DNA of 64,000 bases, taken from NCBI RefSeq assembly GCF_001514305.1, contig NZ_KQ949075.1, forward strand, positions 464,832 to 528,831, written 5' to 3'. Shown here in pieces: positions 1-8,512 of this stretch. The notes under the pieces were generated by a model. It was not told where the DNA came from. It was given only the letters and a program-made list of their open reading frames with translations, and searched no databases. This DNA is from Streptomyces dysideae (lineage in GTDB: Bacteria > Actinomycetota > Actinomycetes > Streptomycetales > Streptomycetaceae). The translations under genes and the position numbers were made by a program. Numbering within the stretch: position 1 is the first letter of the stretch; each line of letters opens with the position of its first letter.

Positions 1-43
1 CCGCCCACACAACCTGCTGCTCGTACTGCCCATGGCTGTCCAT
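1..43 (-). CDS. N-terminal fragment of a DNA-damage-type gene (possibly an O6-alkylguanine-DNA alkyltransferase)
   Basis: Only the first 14 codons are in the window, reading MDSHGQYEQQVVWA before the gene leaves the left edge. The ATG at 43 lies 6 bases after the -10 hexamer of a DNA-damage-type promoter (50-72), so the mRNA should be leaderless, as for uvrB nearby. The promoter class suggests a DNA repair or damage-response product. From memory, a methylated-DNA-protein-cysteine methyltransferase with a similar N-terminus lies near uvrB in related streptomycetes, but 14 residues cannot establish that. The start is well supported by its promoter; the function is a guess. Confidence 0.5.
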   Translation of the reverse strand, partial: MDSHGQYEQQVVWA

Positions 44-49
44 GCGCCC

Positions 50-72
50 ACCGTACGGCCCCCCACTGACAA
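50..72 (-). promoter_or_regulatory. DNA-damage promoter (PafBC/RecA-independent motif) for the left-edge gene
   Basis: On the minus strand the sequence reads TTGTCAGTG (72-64), 8 bases, then TACGGT (55-50). This fits the TTGTCRGTG-N8-TAnnnT promoter known for mycobacterial and streptomycete DNA-damage genes, which PafBC activates in mycobacteria. The hexamer is identical to those at uvrB and at the 37.5-kb exporter. Confidence 0.85.
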
Positions 73-77
73 CGCCC

Positions 78-102
78 GGGGAGCCGGTGCGGGCGGCTCC
101 CC
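78..102 (-). terminator. Hairpin terminator after the phosphodiesterase gene
   Basis: A perfect 9-bp inverted repeat, GGGGAGCCG / CGGCTCCCC with a 7-base loop, starts 12 bases beyond the stop of the gene ending at 115. It has no T-run, as is usual for streptomycete terminators, and separates that gene from the next leftward promoter. Confidence 0.6.
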
Positions 103-114
103 GGTGGCCCGGAC

Positions 115-990
115 TCAGGCGCCCGACAGCGCGTCCCGCACCACGTCGGGCGTGTTGGTGATGATGCCGTCCACGCCGTACCCGGCGACCCGCCGGGCGG
201 TGTCCGCGTCGTTGAGGGTCCAGGTGAAGACCTCCAGCGGCCTGCCGTGCGGTCCCGTGAACGCGTGGACGGACGCGACGTAGCCCATGGAGAGGGACCT
301 GTACGAGGGGTTGATCTGGTCCGTGAAGGCCGCGTACCCGGCCAGTTCAGCGACCGACGGCGTGCCGAGGAAACCGGTCTTGACGGCCGGTTTCAGGTCG
401 TGGACGGTCCGCACACTGGCCGCGCTGAAGCTCTGCACGATCAGCCGGCCCGCCACATGCTGCCGGTCGAGCCAGCCCTCGTTGCTGAGCACCTTGAGGG
501 TCTGCCGCTCGATGCCCGGATACAGGTCGGGGTTCTTGATCTCCAGAAGCAGCTTCTGGTGATGACCCTCCACCCGGTCCATGTACTGCTCCAGAGTCGG
601 CACGCGCGCGCCCGCGTAAGCGGGGCCGAACCAGCTGCCCGCGTCCAGGCGGGCGATCTCGGCGGCGGTGAAGTCCTTCACCTTCCACGGTGCCCGCTCG
701 GGGAAGATCTCCTCGACGTCGGTGGTGCGCTTCAGGTTGTCGTCGTGGATGACGACCAGCTCGCCGTCCTTGGTGCGCTGGACGTCGTTCTCGACCCAGC
801 GGATGCCCAGCTCGGCCGCTTTGTCGACGGCGGCCAGGGTGTTCTCGGGCGCGTAGGCGGAGGCCCCCCGGTGGGCGATGACCGAAGGCCGCTCGTCGGC
901 GACGTCGGCCGAGGCGTCGGAGATGGGAAGCAGGAAGGCGGAGGTCCCCAGGAGCGCGGTGGTCGTGGCGGCTGCAGCGCGTGCGTGCAT
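115..990 (-). CDS. Secreted glycerophosphodiester phosphodiesterase
   Basis: A 291-residue GDPD/GlpQ-family protein that should hydrolyse glycerophosphodiesters outside the cell to glycerol-3-phosphate and an alcohol. Residues 1 to about 30 form a signal peptide (basic start, Ala/Leu-rich core, small residues before cleavage near SDASADV). The family signature follows: IAHRGASAYAPENT with the catalytic His-Arg, then ENDVQRTKDGELVVIHDD with the metal-binding Glu and Asp and second catalytic His. LLLEIKN lies mid-protein and GVDGIITNTPD near the end, both typical. The ATG at 990 is preferred over 1005 because AGGAG sits about 5 bases upstream of it. The gene is monocistronic with a terminator behind it. 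Phosphate-regulated secretion is common in the family, but no Pho box was identified here. Confidence 0.9.
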   Translation of the reverse strand: MHARAAAATTTALLGTSAFLLPISDASADVADERPSVIAHRGASAYAPENTLAAVDKAAELGIRWVENDVQRTKDGELVVIHDDNLKRTTDVEEIFPERAPWKVKDFTAAEIARLDAGSWFGPAYAGARVPTLEQYMDRVEGHHQKLLLEIKNPDLYPGIERQTLKVLSNEGWLDRQHVAGRLIVQSFSAASVRTVHDLKPAVKTGFLGTPSVAELAGYAAFTDQINPSYRSLSMGYVASVHAFTGPHGRPLEVFTWTLNDADTARRVAGYGVDGIITNTPDVVRDALSGA

Positions 991-1270
991 GCGTACTCCT
1001 CGCATCGAGCGATCACGGAAAGCTCAACTGTGACAGCAGAGGGTCAACGGCAGAGGGGTACAGAATGGCCACAGGTTGAATGGAGTTGCCCGGGCCCGCT
1101 CACTGGTGCCGCACAACTGGGGCAAGGCCGTGTTTCTTTGTCGGAAAATCGTTCGACCATTCCAGTGGGGGTCATACTCTCTGCCTCAGCCCTGACCGCA
1201 CGGGCGGTCCTGGGAGGGGGGCGCTTTTCAGGGAATTCCGGGACGCAAGAGGTCGGAAGGGCAGCCGCGC

Positions 1271-2137
1271 ATGCAGGGCACGGTCGACGGATTCAGCTAC
1301 GGCCTCGTCACACCACTGGTGGCCTACCTCATGGCCTGTCTCAGTGGTGCCCTCGGCCTGCGCTGCACCACCAGATCGATGCTCGTGTCGCAGTCCTGGC
1401 GACCAGGCTGGCTCGCCCTCGGCTCGGCGGCCATCGGCTCCGGCATCTGGACCGTGCACTTCATCGCGATGATGGGGTTCACGGTCAAGGAGACGCCGAT
1501 CCACTACGACAAACCCATGACGTTCGCGAGCCTCGCCGTCGCCGTCGTCATGGTGGGCGTAGGGATCTTCATAGTCGGCTACAAGGGCGCGTCCGGAACT
1601 GCCTTGTTCACCGGCGGCACCATCACCGGCCTGGGCATCGCCTCGATGCACTACCTGGGCATGGCCGGCATGCGGCTCAACGGCAAGCTGGAATACAACA
1701 CGTTCACCGTCGCCGTCTCCGTCGTCATAGCCATGGGCGCGGCCACCGCCGCCCTGTGGGCGGCCGGACAGGTCAGAGGGTTCCTGTGGAGCGTGGGTGC
1801 CAGCCTCGTCATGGGACTTGCCGTCAGCGGCATGCACTACACCGGCATGGCCGCCCTCAGCGTCCATGTCCACGGCACGGACGCGACCTCGGCGGGCGAC
1901 TCGCCCGCGGCCCTGCTCGCGCCCATGATGGTCGGCCCGCTCGCCTTCCTGCTCCTCGCGGGCGTCGTGGTGATGTTCGACCCGCTGATGGTCATGGGGA
2001 AACCCGACCGGACCCGCGCCGAGCACAAGCCGGGCGTCCCGGCCCACCCCGTCGGCACCCACTCGGCCCGGCGCCCCGTGCTCCGCTCCCGCCGGAACTC
2101 CAACCACAGCGGCTCCCGCACCCCGCAGAACCACTGA
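1271..2137 (+). CDS. MHYT-domain integral membrane sensor protein
   Basis: A 288-residue membrane protein with about seven hydrophobic helices and three MHYT-type motifs: VHFIAMMGF (diverged), MHYLGMAGM and MHYTGMAAL. In MHYT proteins these paired His and Met residues are proposed to bind copper near the outer membrane face and sense a diatomic gas or redox state. Elsewhere the module is usually fused to GGDEF/EAL or kinase domains. Here only a basic tail of about 60 residues follows the last helix, so any output must act through another protein. The ATG follows a GGAAGGG ribosome site. The uvrB promoter begins 10 bases after the stop. The 280-base gap upstream (991-1270), shared with the divergent phosphodiesterase, contains no gene; a weak -35/-10 pair (TTCGAC ... 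CATACT, about 1152-1180) could drive this gene. Confidence 0.8.
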   Translation: MQGTVDGFSYGLVTPLVAYLMACLSGALGLRCTTRSMLVSQSWRPGWLALGSAAIGSGIWTVHFIAMMGFTVKETPIHYDKPMTFASLAVAVVMVGVGIFIVGYKGASGTALFTGGTITGLGIASMHYLGMAGMRLNGKLEYNTFTVAVSVVIAMGAATAALWAAGQVRGFLWSVGASLVMGLAVSGMHYTGMAALSVHVHGTDATSAGDSPAALLAPMMVGPLAFLLLAGVVVMFDPLMVMGKPDRTRAEHKPGVPAHPVGTHSARRPVLRSRRNSNHSGSRTPQNH

Positions 2138-2147
2138 TCGGACCGCA

Positions 2148-2170
2148 TTGTCAGTGGGGGGTCGTACGGT
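2148..2170 (+). promoter_or_regulatory. DNA-damage promoter of uvrB (PafBC/RecA-independent motif)
   Basis: TTGTCAGTG at 2148-2156, 8 bases, then TACGGT at 2165-2170: an exact match to the actinobacterial damage promoter. The ATG at 2178 is 7 bases beyond the -10, where transcription would begin, so the uvrB message should be leaderless. A possible upstream TTG start at 2148 is the -35 element itself and can be excluded. Confidence 0.9.
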
Positions 2171-2177
2171 GGACTCC

Positions 2178-4313
2178 ATGCGGCCCGTTTCCCACATCGA
2201 ACGCACGGTGGCGCCCTTCGAGGTCGTCAGCCCCTACCAGCCCAGCGGCGACCAGCCGCAGGCCATCGCCGAGCTCGCCCGGCGCATCGAAGCAGGTGAG
2301 AAGGACGTCGTCCTGCTCGGCGCGACCGGCACCGGCAAGTCCGCCACCACCGCGTGGATGATCGAGAAGCTTCAGCGGCCCACGCTCGTGATGGCCCCGA
2401 ACAAGACACTGGCCGCCCAGCTGGCGAACGAGTTCCGCGAGCTGCTGCCGAACAACGCCGTCGAGTACTTCGTCTCGTACTACGACTACTACCAACCCGA
2501 GGCGTACGTCCCGCAGTCGGACACCTACATCGAGAAGGACTCCTCGATCAACGAGGAGGTCGAGCGCCTGCGCCACTCCGCGACCAACTCGCTGCTCACC
2601 CGCCGCGACGTCGTCGTGGTCGCCTCGGTCTCCTGCATCTACGGCCTCGGCACTCCCCAGGAGTACGTGGACCGCATGGTCCCCCTCCGGGTCGGCGACG
2701 AGTTCGACCGGGACGAGCTGCTGCGCCGTTTCGTGGACATCCAGTACACGCGCAACGACATGGCCTTCAGCCGCGGCACCTTCCGCGTCCGCGGCGACAC
2801 CATCGAGATCTTCCCGGTCTACGAGGAGCTCGCCGTCCGCATCGAGATGTTCGGCGACGAGATCGAGGCCCTGTCCACCCTCCACCCGGTCACCGGTGAG
2901 ATCATCAGCGACGACCAGCAGCTGTACGTCTTCCCGGCCTCCCACTACGTCGCCGGCCCCGAGCGCATGGAGCGGGCCGTCAACGACATCGAGAAGGAGC
3001 TGGGGGAGCGCCTCACCGAACTGGAGAAGCAGGGCAAGCTCCTGGAGGCCCAGCGCCTCAGGATGCGCACGACGTACGACCTCGAGATGCTCCGCCAGAT
3101 CGGCTCCTGCTCCGGTGTGGAGAACTACTCGATGCACTTCGACGGCCGCGAGCCCGGCTCCCCGCCGAACACCCTGCTGGACTACTTCCCGGACGACTTC
3201 CTGCTCGTCATCGACGAGTCGCATGTAACCGTGCCCCAGATCGGAGCCATGTACGAGGGCGACGCCTCCCGCAAGCGCACCCTCGTCGACCACGGCTTCC
3301 GACTGCCCTCCGCGCTCGACAACCGCCCCCTGAAGTGGGAGGAGTTCCAGGGGCGCATCGGACAGACCGTCTACCTGTCGGCGACCCCCGGGAACTACGA
3401 ACTCTCCCGCGGGGACGGCGTCGTCGAGCAGATCATCCGCCCCACCGGCCTCGTCGACCCGGAGGTTGTCGTGAAGCCCACCGAGGGCCAGATCGACGAC
3501 CTGGTGCACGAGATCCGCAAGCGCACCGAGAAGGACGAGCGCGTCCTGGTCACCACGCTCACCAAGAAGATGGCCGAAGACCTCACCGACTACTTCCTGG
3601 AACTGGGCATCCAGGTGCGCTACCTGCACAGCGACGTCGACACACTGCGCCGCGTCGAGCTGCTGCGCGAGCTGCGCTCCGGCGAGTACGACGTCCTGGT
3701 CGGCATCAACCTCCTGCGCGAGGGCCTCGACCTGCCCGAGGTATCCCTGGTGGCGATCCTCGACGCCGACAAGGAGGGCTTCCTGCGCTCCGGCACCTCC
3801 CTGATCCAGACCATCGGCCGCGCGGCGCGCAACGTCTCCGGCCAGGTCCACATGTACGCCGACAAGATCACGCCGGCGATGGAGCGGGCCATCGACGAGA
3901 CCAACCGCCGCCGGGAGAAGCAGGTCGCCTACAACACGGCGAACGGCATCGATCCCCAGCCGCTCCGCAAGAAGATCAACGACATCGTCGCCCAGATCGC
4001 CCGCGAGGACATCGACACCGAGCAGCTGCTCGGCTCCGGCTACCGCAAGTCCAAGGACGGCAAGGGCGCCAAGGCCCCCGTGCCCGCCCTCGGCGGCAGG
4101 GCGGCAGGCGGCAAGGCCGCCAAGGGCAAGGCCAAGGCGACGGTCCCGACCGACCGCCCCGCGGCCGAACTCGCCGAGCAGATCGAGGAGATGACGCAGC
4201 GTATGCGCGCCGCCGCCGCGGACCTCCAGTTCGAGATCGCGGCCCGGCTGCGTGACGAGGTCTCCGAGATGAAGAAGGAACTGCGCCAGATGAAGGAAGC
4301 CGGCCTGGCCTGA
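2178..4313 (+). CDS. uvrB: Excinuclease ABC subunit B (UvrB)
   Basis: UvrB (711 residues from this start) is the helicase-like damage-verification subunit of nucleotide-excision repair. UvrA loads it onto lesions, and it then recruits UvrC. Walker A GATGTGKS is at residues 48-55. The beta-hairpin region contains [13 protein letters not shown], the motif II equivalent is LLVIDESHV, helicase motif VI is QTIGRAARN, and a C-terminal UVR coiled-coil segment contacts UvrC (about residues 660-695). A Lys/Ala/Gly-rich linker near residues 618-650 is longer than in most UvrB proteins. The start was chosen because the promoter occupies the region of upstream start codons. Function is certain by family. 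Confidence 0.98.
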   Translation: MRPVSHIERTVAPFEVVSPYQPSGDQPQAIAELARRIEAGEKDVVLLGATGTGKSATTAWMIEKLQRPTLVMAPNKTLAAQLANEFRELLPNNAVEYFVSYYDYYQPEAYVPQSDTYIEKDSSINEEVERLRHSATNSLLTRRDVVVVASVSCIYGLGTPQEYVDRMVPLRVGDEFDRDELLRRFVDIQYTRNDMAFSRGTFRVRGDTIEIFPVYEELAVRIEMFGDEIEALSTLHPVTGEIISDDQQLYVFPASHYVAGPERMERAVNDIEKELGERLTELEKQGKLLEAQRLRMRTTYDLEMLRQIGSCSGVENYSMHFDGREPGSPPNTLLDYFPDDFLLVIDESHVTVPQIGAMYEGDASRKRTLVDHGFRLPSALDNRPLKWEEFQGRIGQTVYLSATPGNYELSRGDGVVEQIIRPTGLVDPEVVVKPTEGQIDDLVHEIRKRTEKDERVLVTTLTKKMAEDLTDYFLELGIQVRYLHSDVDTLRRVELLRELRSGEYDVLVGINLLREGLDLPEVSLVAILDADKEGFLRSGTSLIQTIGRAARNVSGQVHMYADKITPAMERAIDETNRRREKQVAYNTANGIDPQPLRKKINDIVAQIAREDIDTEQLLGSGYRKSKDGKGAKAPVPALGGRAAGGKAAKGKAKATVPTDRPAAELAEQIEEMTQRMRAAAADLQFEIAARLRDEVSEMKKELRQMKEAGLA

Positions 4314-4366
4314 CCCGTACGCACTGTGTTGCAAGACCGACACAAAGCGCGGACCGGGGTACGACA

Positions 4367-4389
4367 CTGTCAGTGCCCCTGCGTAGGGT
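4367..4389 (+). promoter_or_regulatory. DNA-damage promoter upstream of terD (PafBC/RecA-independent motif)
   Basis: CTGTCAGTG (4367-4375), 8 bases, then TAGGGT (4384-4389). One base departs from the TTGTCAGTG consensus. Predicted transcription starts near 4396, giving a leader of about 50 bases before the GTG at 4446. It implies that the TerD operon is damage-induced. Confidence 0.8.
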
Positions 4390-4445
4390 TCTGGTCATCC
4401 GCGGACTCCGCGGCAACAGGGGAAGCTCGAGAGGGGAATCAGCGC

Positions 4446-5021
4446 GTGTCCGTCAACATGACCAAGGGTCAGGCCATCAGTCTGCAAAAGGGCGACGGCG
4501 GCAGCCTGACCGCGGTGCGCATGGGTCTCGGCTGGCAGGCAGCTCCCCGGCGAGGCCTGTTCGGCTCGCGCACGAGGGAGGTCGACCTCGACGCCTCCGC
4601 CGTGCTGTTCGCGGACAAGCAGCCGGTCGACGTCGTCTTCTTCCGCCACCTGGTGAGCGACGACGGCTCGGTGCGCCACACCGGCGACAACCTCGTCGGC
4701 GGTGTCGGCCAGGGCGATGACGAGTCGATCCTCGTCGACCTGGCGCGCATCCCGGTCCACATCGACCAGATCGTCTTCACGGTGAACTCCTTCACCGGCC
4801 AGACCTTCCAGGAAGTGCAGAACGCGTTCTGCCGCCTGGTCGACGAGACCAACGGCCAGGAGCTCGCCCGGTACACGCTCGCGGGCGGCGGCGCGTACAC
4901 GGCCCAGATCATGGCGAAGGTGCACCGGACGGGCCCGGGCTGGACGATGACGGCCCTCGGCACCCCGGCCAACGGCCGCACCTTCCAGGACCTGATGCCG
5001 GCGATCCTGCCGCACCTGTAG
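4446..5021 (+). CDS. TerD-family stress-response protein
   Basis: A 191-residue TerD/CAP-C family protein covering the whole domain: the N-terminal MTKGQAISLQKGDGG and VRMGLGWQ segments, LDASAVLF, a Ca2+-site region DLVG-like at HTGDNLVGG with downstream acidic QGDDESI, and the C-terminal GRTFQDLMPAILPHL. TerD proteins bind calcium and belong to the ter system associated with tellurite, oxidative and DNA-damage stress and, in streptomycetes, with differentiation. The GTG at 4446 has GAGAGGGG upstream; an ATG at 4458 is an alternative. Its promoter matches the DNA-damage motif, and a larger TerD fusion gene follows after 53 bases, so they are likely co-transcribed. The exact biochemical role is unknown. 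Confidence 0.9.
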   Translation: MSVNMTKGQAISLQKGDGGSLTAVRMGLGWQAAPRRGLFGSRTREVDLDASAVLFADKQPVDVVFFRHLVSDDGSVRHTGDNLVGGVGQGDDESILVDLARIPVHIDQIVFTVNSFTGQTFQEVQNAFCRLVDETNGQELARYTLAGGGAYTAQIMAKVHRTGPGWTMTALGTPANGRTFQDLMPAILPHL

Positions 5022-5074
5022 GCCCGCCGGGCGGGCGGCACACGACAACAACAGCGACACAGGGGGACGAAGGC

Positions 5075-7180
5075 ATGACGGCCGAGCTGGTGCGGGGGCA
5101 GAACCACCCGCTCTCCCAGGTCCGTCTGGAGATCCGGGTCTCGGCCGGCGCGCCGATCGTGGCCGGAGCCACGATCGGCGACGAGCACGGCAAGGTCCAC
5201 GGCGCCGAGTGGGTGGCCCACCCGGGTGCCCCGGTCCTGCCGGGCCTGGAGGTCTCCCGGCAGGCCGCCGCCGACCACCGCCTCGCGGTGGACCTGGACG
5301 CCGTGCCGGATGCCGTGCACCGCGTCAGTGTGCTGCTCGCCCTGCCCACCGGGGCCGGCGGCCCGACCCGCTTCGGCGCCGTCCCCGCCCCCTCCGTCAC
5401 TGTCACCGGCCTCGACGGCACCGGCGTCGCCGCCTACACCATCACCGGCCTGGAGGCGGAGTCGGCCGTCGTCGCGCTGGAGCTCTACCGACGCCAGGGC
5501 GCCTGGAAGGTACGCGCCGTCGGCCAAGGATACGCCGGCGGCCTCGCCGACCTCTTCACCGACCAGGGCCTGCCCGAGGCTCACCAACTCGCCGGAAGCA
5601 TCAACGAGGCGGTGGCCCAGGGCCTGGCCCGCTCGGTCCCGGCACCCCCACCGCGCACACCGGACACCGACCGCTCCCGGCAGACGACCGCCCCGGCACT
5701 CGGCCCGGACCAGAGCGCCGGTCCCGCACCCCACGGCACCTCCGGGCGCGTACCACCCCAGCCGACCTCTCCGTACGGCACCGAGCCGCCGGCCGGCCAG
5801 CAGTCGACGTCGCCCTACGGCAACCAGGCACCGGGCGCGCCCGGGCAGCCGACCTCGCCGTACGGCACACCGGCCCCCGACACGCCAGAGCAGTCCGCGC
5901 CGCAGCCGTCGTATCCGGGCGGAGCCGGCGCCACGGACGCCTCCGCGCCCACTGCCGGCGGCCCGGTCAACTACAGCCACCCGCGCAGGCAGAACGCCGC
6001 TCCGCCGCCGCCCCCGCCGACCGCGCCCCCGGCCCAGCCCGAACAGCCCGCGCAGCCCGTCGCGGGCGACGCCACCGGCTGGTCCATGGACGAGCGGCTC
6101 TACAACCAGGTGTGGGGCATGTTCGAGGACCTCGCCCGCACCACGGCCGCCTACCGCAGCGCCGTCGACTTCGCCGACTCCCGTATGGAGAAGGAGCTCG
6201 ACCAGGTCCTGTCCGACCCGCGCAGCCGGATCGGCGGACAGGGCGACGCCGCACGCGAGGCGGCCCGCGCCAAGCACGCCCAGCTCGTCGACCAGGCCAG
6301 GGCCGCACTCGACCGGGACATCACCCAGCTCACCGCCGAGTCCGAGGTCGTCGAACCCGCGCTGCCACCGGCGTACGCGCGCTGGGACAACCCCGTCTGG
6401 CACGGCTACCGGGTGCCGATGGAGATACCCATGGCCCTGCGCGTGGGCGACCTCCACCTGCCGGAGAGTGCCGAACTGCGTATCCCGTTGCTGGTCCGGC
6501 TGCCGCTCGAGCGCGGCCTGTGGATCGACAGCGGACGCGCCGGATCGCTCGACGGTTCCTTCACCGACTCTCACGACCTGCGGCGCCTCGGGATGGAGAC
6601 GGCGGTGGCGCACGCGGCCCGGCTGCTCGCGGTCTATCCGGCGGGCGAGTTCACCGTGCATGTCATCGACCCGGCCGGCTCGGGAGCGCAGGCGCTGGCA
6701 CCGCTGGTGCGGACCGGCGTGCTCGCGGCTCCGCCCGCGGCGGGCGCGGTGGGCGTGGCGGAGGTCCTGGCGCGGCTCACCGAGCGCGTCGACCTGGTGC
6801 AGATGGCGGTCCGCGGCGGCGCGGCCGACTCGCTCCCGCCCGGCTTCGACACTGCCGAGCAACTGCTGATCGTCAACGACTTCCCGCACGGCTTCGACGA
6901 CCGTGCCGTGACCCAGCTGCGTTACCTCGCCGACGAGGGCCCCGCCGTCGGCGTCCACCTGATGATGGTCGCGGATCGTGAGGAAGCCGCGGGCTACGGC
7001 CCGTTGCTCGACCCGCTGTGGCGTTCGCTGCTGCGGCTGACGCCGGTGCCCGACGACCACCTCGCCGACCCCTGGGTGGGGCATGCGTGGACGTACGAGC
7101 CCGCGCTCGTGCCGCCGGGCAGCCAGGTGCTTCAGCAGGTGCTCACCCAGGTGGCGACGGCTCGCACCAAGTACACGTAA
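5075..7180 (+). CDS. Large TerD-domain fusion protein with proline-rich linker
   Basis: A 701-residue protein in three parts. Residues 1 to about 190 form a TerD-type beta domain (LVRGQNHPL, AGATIGDEHG, LEVSRQAAADHRLAVDLDA). About 190-345 is a disordered Pro/Gln/Ser linker with repeated SPYG units. About 345-701 is an alpha/beta region (DERLYNQVWGMFEDLARTTA, then a helical stretch, then RVGDLHLPE and FTVHVIDPAG) resembling the FtsK-like output domain of other actinobacterial TerD fusions, from memory. The usual Walker A loop is missing; the expected place reads LWIDSGRAGSLDGS, so ATP hydrolysis is doubtful. The ATG at 5075 lies behind GACGAAGG. It sits between terD and terC and probably acts in the same stress complex. 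Specific function unknown. Confidence 0.75.
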   Translation: MTAELVRGQNHPLSQVRLEIRVSAGAPIVAGATIGDEHGKVHGAEWVAHPGAPVLPGLEVSRQAAADHRLAVDLDAVPDAVHRVSVLLALPTGAGGPTRFGAVPAPSVTVTGLDGTGVAAYTITGLEAESAVVALELYRRQGAWKVRAVGQGYAGGLADLFTDQGLPEAHQLAGSINEAVAQGLARSVPAPPPRTPDTDRSRQTTAPALGPDQSAGPAPHGTSGRVPPQPTSPYGTEPPAGQQSTSPYGNQAPGAPGQPTSPYGTPAPDTPEQSAPQPSYPGGAGATDASAPTAGGPVNYSHPRRQNAAPPPPPPTAPPAQPEQPAQPVAGDATGWSMDERLYNQVWGMFEDLARTTAAYRSAVDFADSRMEKELDQVLSDPRSRIGGQGDAAREAARAKHAQLVDQARAALDRDITQLTAESEVVEPALPPAYARWDNPVWHGYRVPMEIPMALRVGDLHLPESAELRIPLLVRLPLERGLWIDSGRAGSLDGSFTDSHDLRRLGMETAVAHAARLLAVYPAGEFTVHVIDPAGSGAQALAPLVRTGVLAAPPAAGAVGVAEVLARLTERVDLVQMAVRGGAADSLPPGFDTAEQLLIVNDFPHGFDDRAVTQLRYLADEGPAVGVHLMMVADREEAAGYGPLLDPLWRSLLRLTPVPDDHLADPWVGHAWTYEPALVPPGSQVLQQVLTQVATARTKYT

Positions 7181-7261
7181 AGTCCCTCTGACCAGGGGAT
7201 TTGGTCTCTCCTTTGCCAATCACTTTACCTTTTCTTGGTGATTGGGGTACTGTTCTTTGCA

Positions 7262-7403
7262 CGGAGGGGAGTACTCCCTGTCTGCTGCGGCGTACCCGTC
7301 AATACGGATCAGGCCAGATCCCGGGGCGTCGGCCCATCCTGGGTGGAAGAGACCTCCGGCAGCGCGACGACGCTGGTCACTTGCCGTTACGTACTGCCGG
7401 AGG
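7262..7403 (+). promoter_or_regulatory. yybP-ykoY (Mn2+-type) riboswitch controlling terC translation
   Basis: The terC leader holds the two hallmark loops of the yybP-ykoY aptamer: GGGGAGTA at 7266-7273 and GAGACC at 7349-7354. The P1 helix pairs CGGAGG (7262-7267) with CCTCCG (7353-7358). The same 3' strand, as CCTCCGGCAG (7353-7362), is perfectly complementary over 10 bases to CTGCCGGAGG (7394-7403), which contains the terC Shine-Dalgarno. The two folds exclude each other, so ligand binding should free the ribosome site and switch translation on. The family is an established Mn2+ sensor found before TerC-type exporters. Direction of control is inferred from the pairing. Confidence 0.85.
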
Positions 7404-7407
7404 CGCA

Positions 7408-8409
7408 GTGGATGTTTCCGTGACCCTGTGGGTCCTGACCATCGTGGGCCTTGCCACCCTGATCGCGGTCGACTTCTTCATCGGCCGCAAACCGCACGAC
7501 GTGTCCATCAAGGAAGCCGGGATCTGGACAATCGTCTGGATCGTCCTGGCCGGACTCTTCGGCCTCGGCCTGCTCATCTTCGGCGGCGGCCAGCCCGCCG
7601 GCGAGTTCTTCGCGGGCTTCATCACCGAGAAGTCGCTGAGCGTCGACAACCTCTTCGTCTTCGTCCTGATCATGGCGAAGTTCGCGGTTCCCTCGCAGTA
7701 CCAGCAGCGGGTTCTGCTGGTCGGCGTGCTCATAGCCCTGGTGCTGCGCGCGATCTTCATCGCCGCCGGCGCCGCGATCCTCGCCAGCTTCTCGTGGGTG
7801 TTCTACCTCTTCGGCGCCTTCCTGATCTGGACCGCCTGGAAGCTCATCCAGGAGGCCCGGGCCGACGAGGCGGACGAGGAGTACGAGGAGAACAAGCTGC
7901 TGAAGGCCGCCGAGCGCCGCTTCGGTGTCGCCGACGGGTACCACGGCACCAAGCTGTGGATCCAGGAGAACGGCAAGCGCGTCATGACGCCGATGCTGGT
8001 CGTGATGCTGGCGATCGGCACCACGGACGTGCTGTTCGCGCTCGACTCCATCCCCGCGATCTTCGGCCTGACCCAGGACCCGTACATCGTGTTCACCGCC
8101 AACGCCTTCGCGTTGATGGGTCTGCGGCAGCTGTACTTCCTGATCGGCGGCCTGCTGAAGAAGCTGGTCCACCTCAGCTACGGCCTGTCGGTCATCCTGG
8201 GCTTCATCGGCGTCAAGCTGGTGCTGCACGCGCTGCACGAGTCCGGGGTCCACGTCCCCGAGATCTCCATCCCGGTGTCCCTCGGAGTGATCTGCTCGGT
8301 CCTGATCGTCACCACGATCACCAGCCTGCGCGCGTCCAAGAAGCAGGCGGCGGCCGAGGCGGCTCAGGAGCGGAGCGAAGGCGCCCCCAAGGACAGCATC
8401 GAGGCCTGA
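7408..8409 (+). CDS. TerC-family integral membrane protein (probable manganese efflux)
   Basis: A 333-residue TerC protein with about nine transmembrane helices. Family landmarks are visible: LIAVDFFIGRKPHDVSIKEA near the start, FFAGFITEKSLSVDNLFVF with the conserved acidic/Asn metal-site residues, then ALDSIPAIFGLTQDPYIVF and NAFALMGLRQLYFL in the second half. TerC/Alx/MeeF-type proteins export Mn2+ and are also associated with tellurite resistance. The GTG at 7408 has GGAGG 5 bases upstream, and this site is embedded in the riboswitch hairpin. Membership in the ter locus and control by a yybP-ykoY element both point to metal homeostasis. An acidic cytoplasmic loop (DEADEEYEENK) and a charged Ala-rich tail are visible. 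Confidence 0.92.
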   Translation: MDVSVTLWVLTIVGLATLIAVDFFIGRKPHDVSIKEAGIWTIVWIVLAGLFGLGLLIFGGGQPAGEFFAGFITEKSLSVDNLFVFVLIMAKFAVPSQYQQRVLLVGVLIALVLRAIFIAAGAAILASFSWVFYLFGAFLIWTAWKLIQEARADEADEEYEENKLLKAAERRFGVADGYHGTKLWIQENGKRVMTPMLVVMLAIGTTDVLFALDSIPAIFGLTQDPYIVFTANAFALMGLRQLYFLIGGLLKKLVHLSYGLSVILGFIGVKLVLHALHESGVHVPEISIPVSLGVICSVLIVTTITSLRASKKQAAAEAAQERSEGAPKDSIEA

Positions 8410-8512
8410 CCGCGTCGGACGTAGCGGGAACCACCACCGGGAGCGGTGTGCGGCGAACTGCCGACCGCCGCTTCCGGCGTCCCGGCTCCCCACCGATGGC
8501 GAGGTGCCCGAC

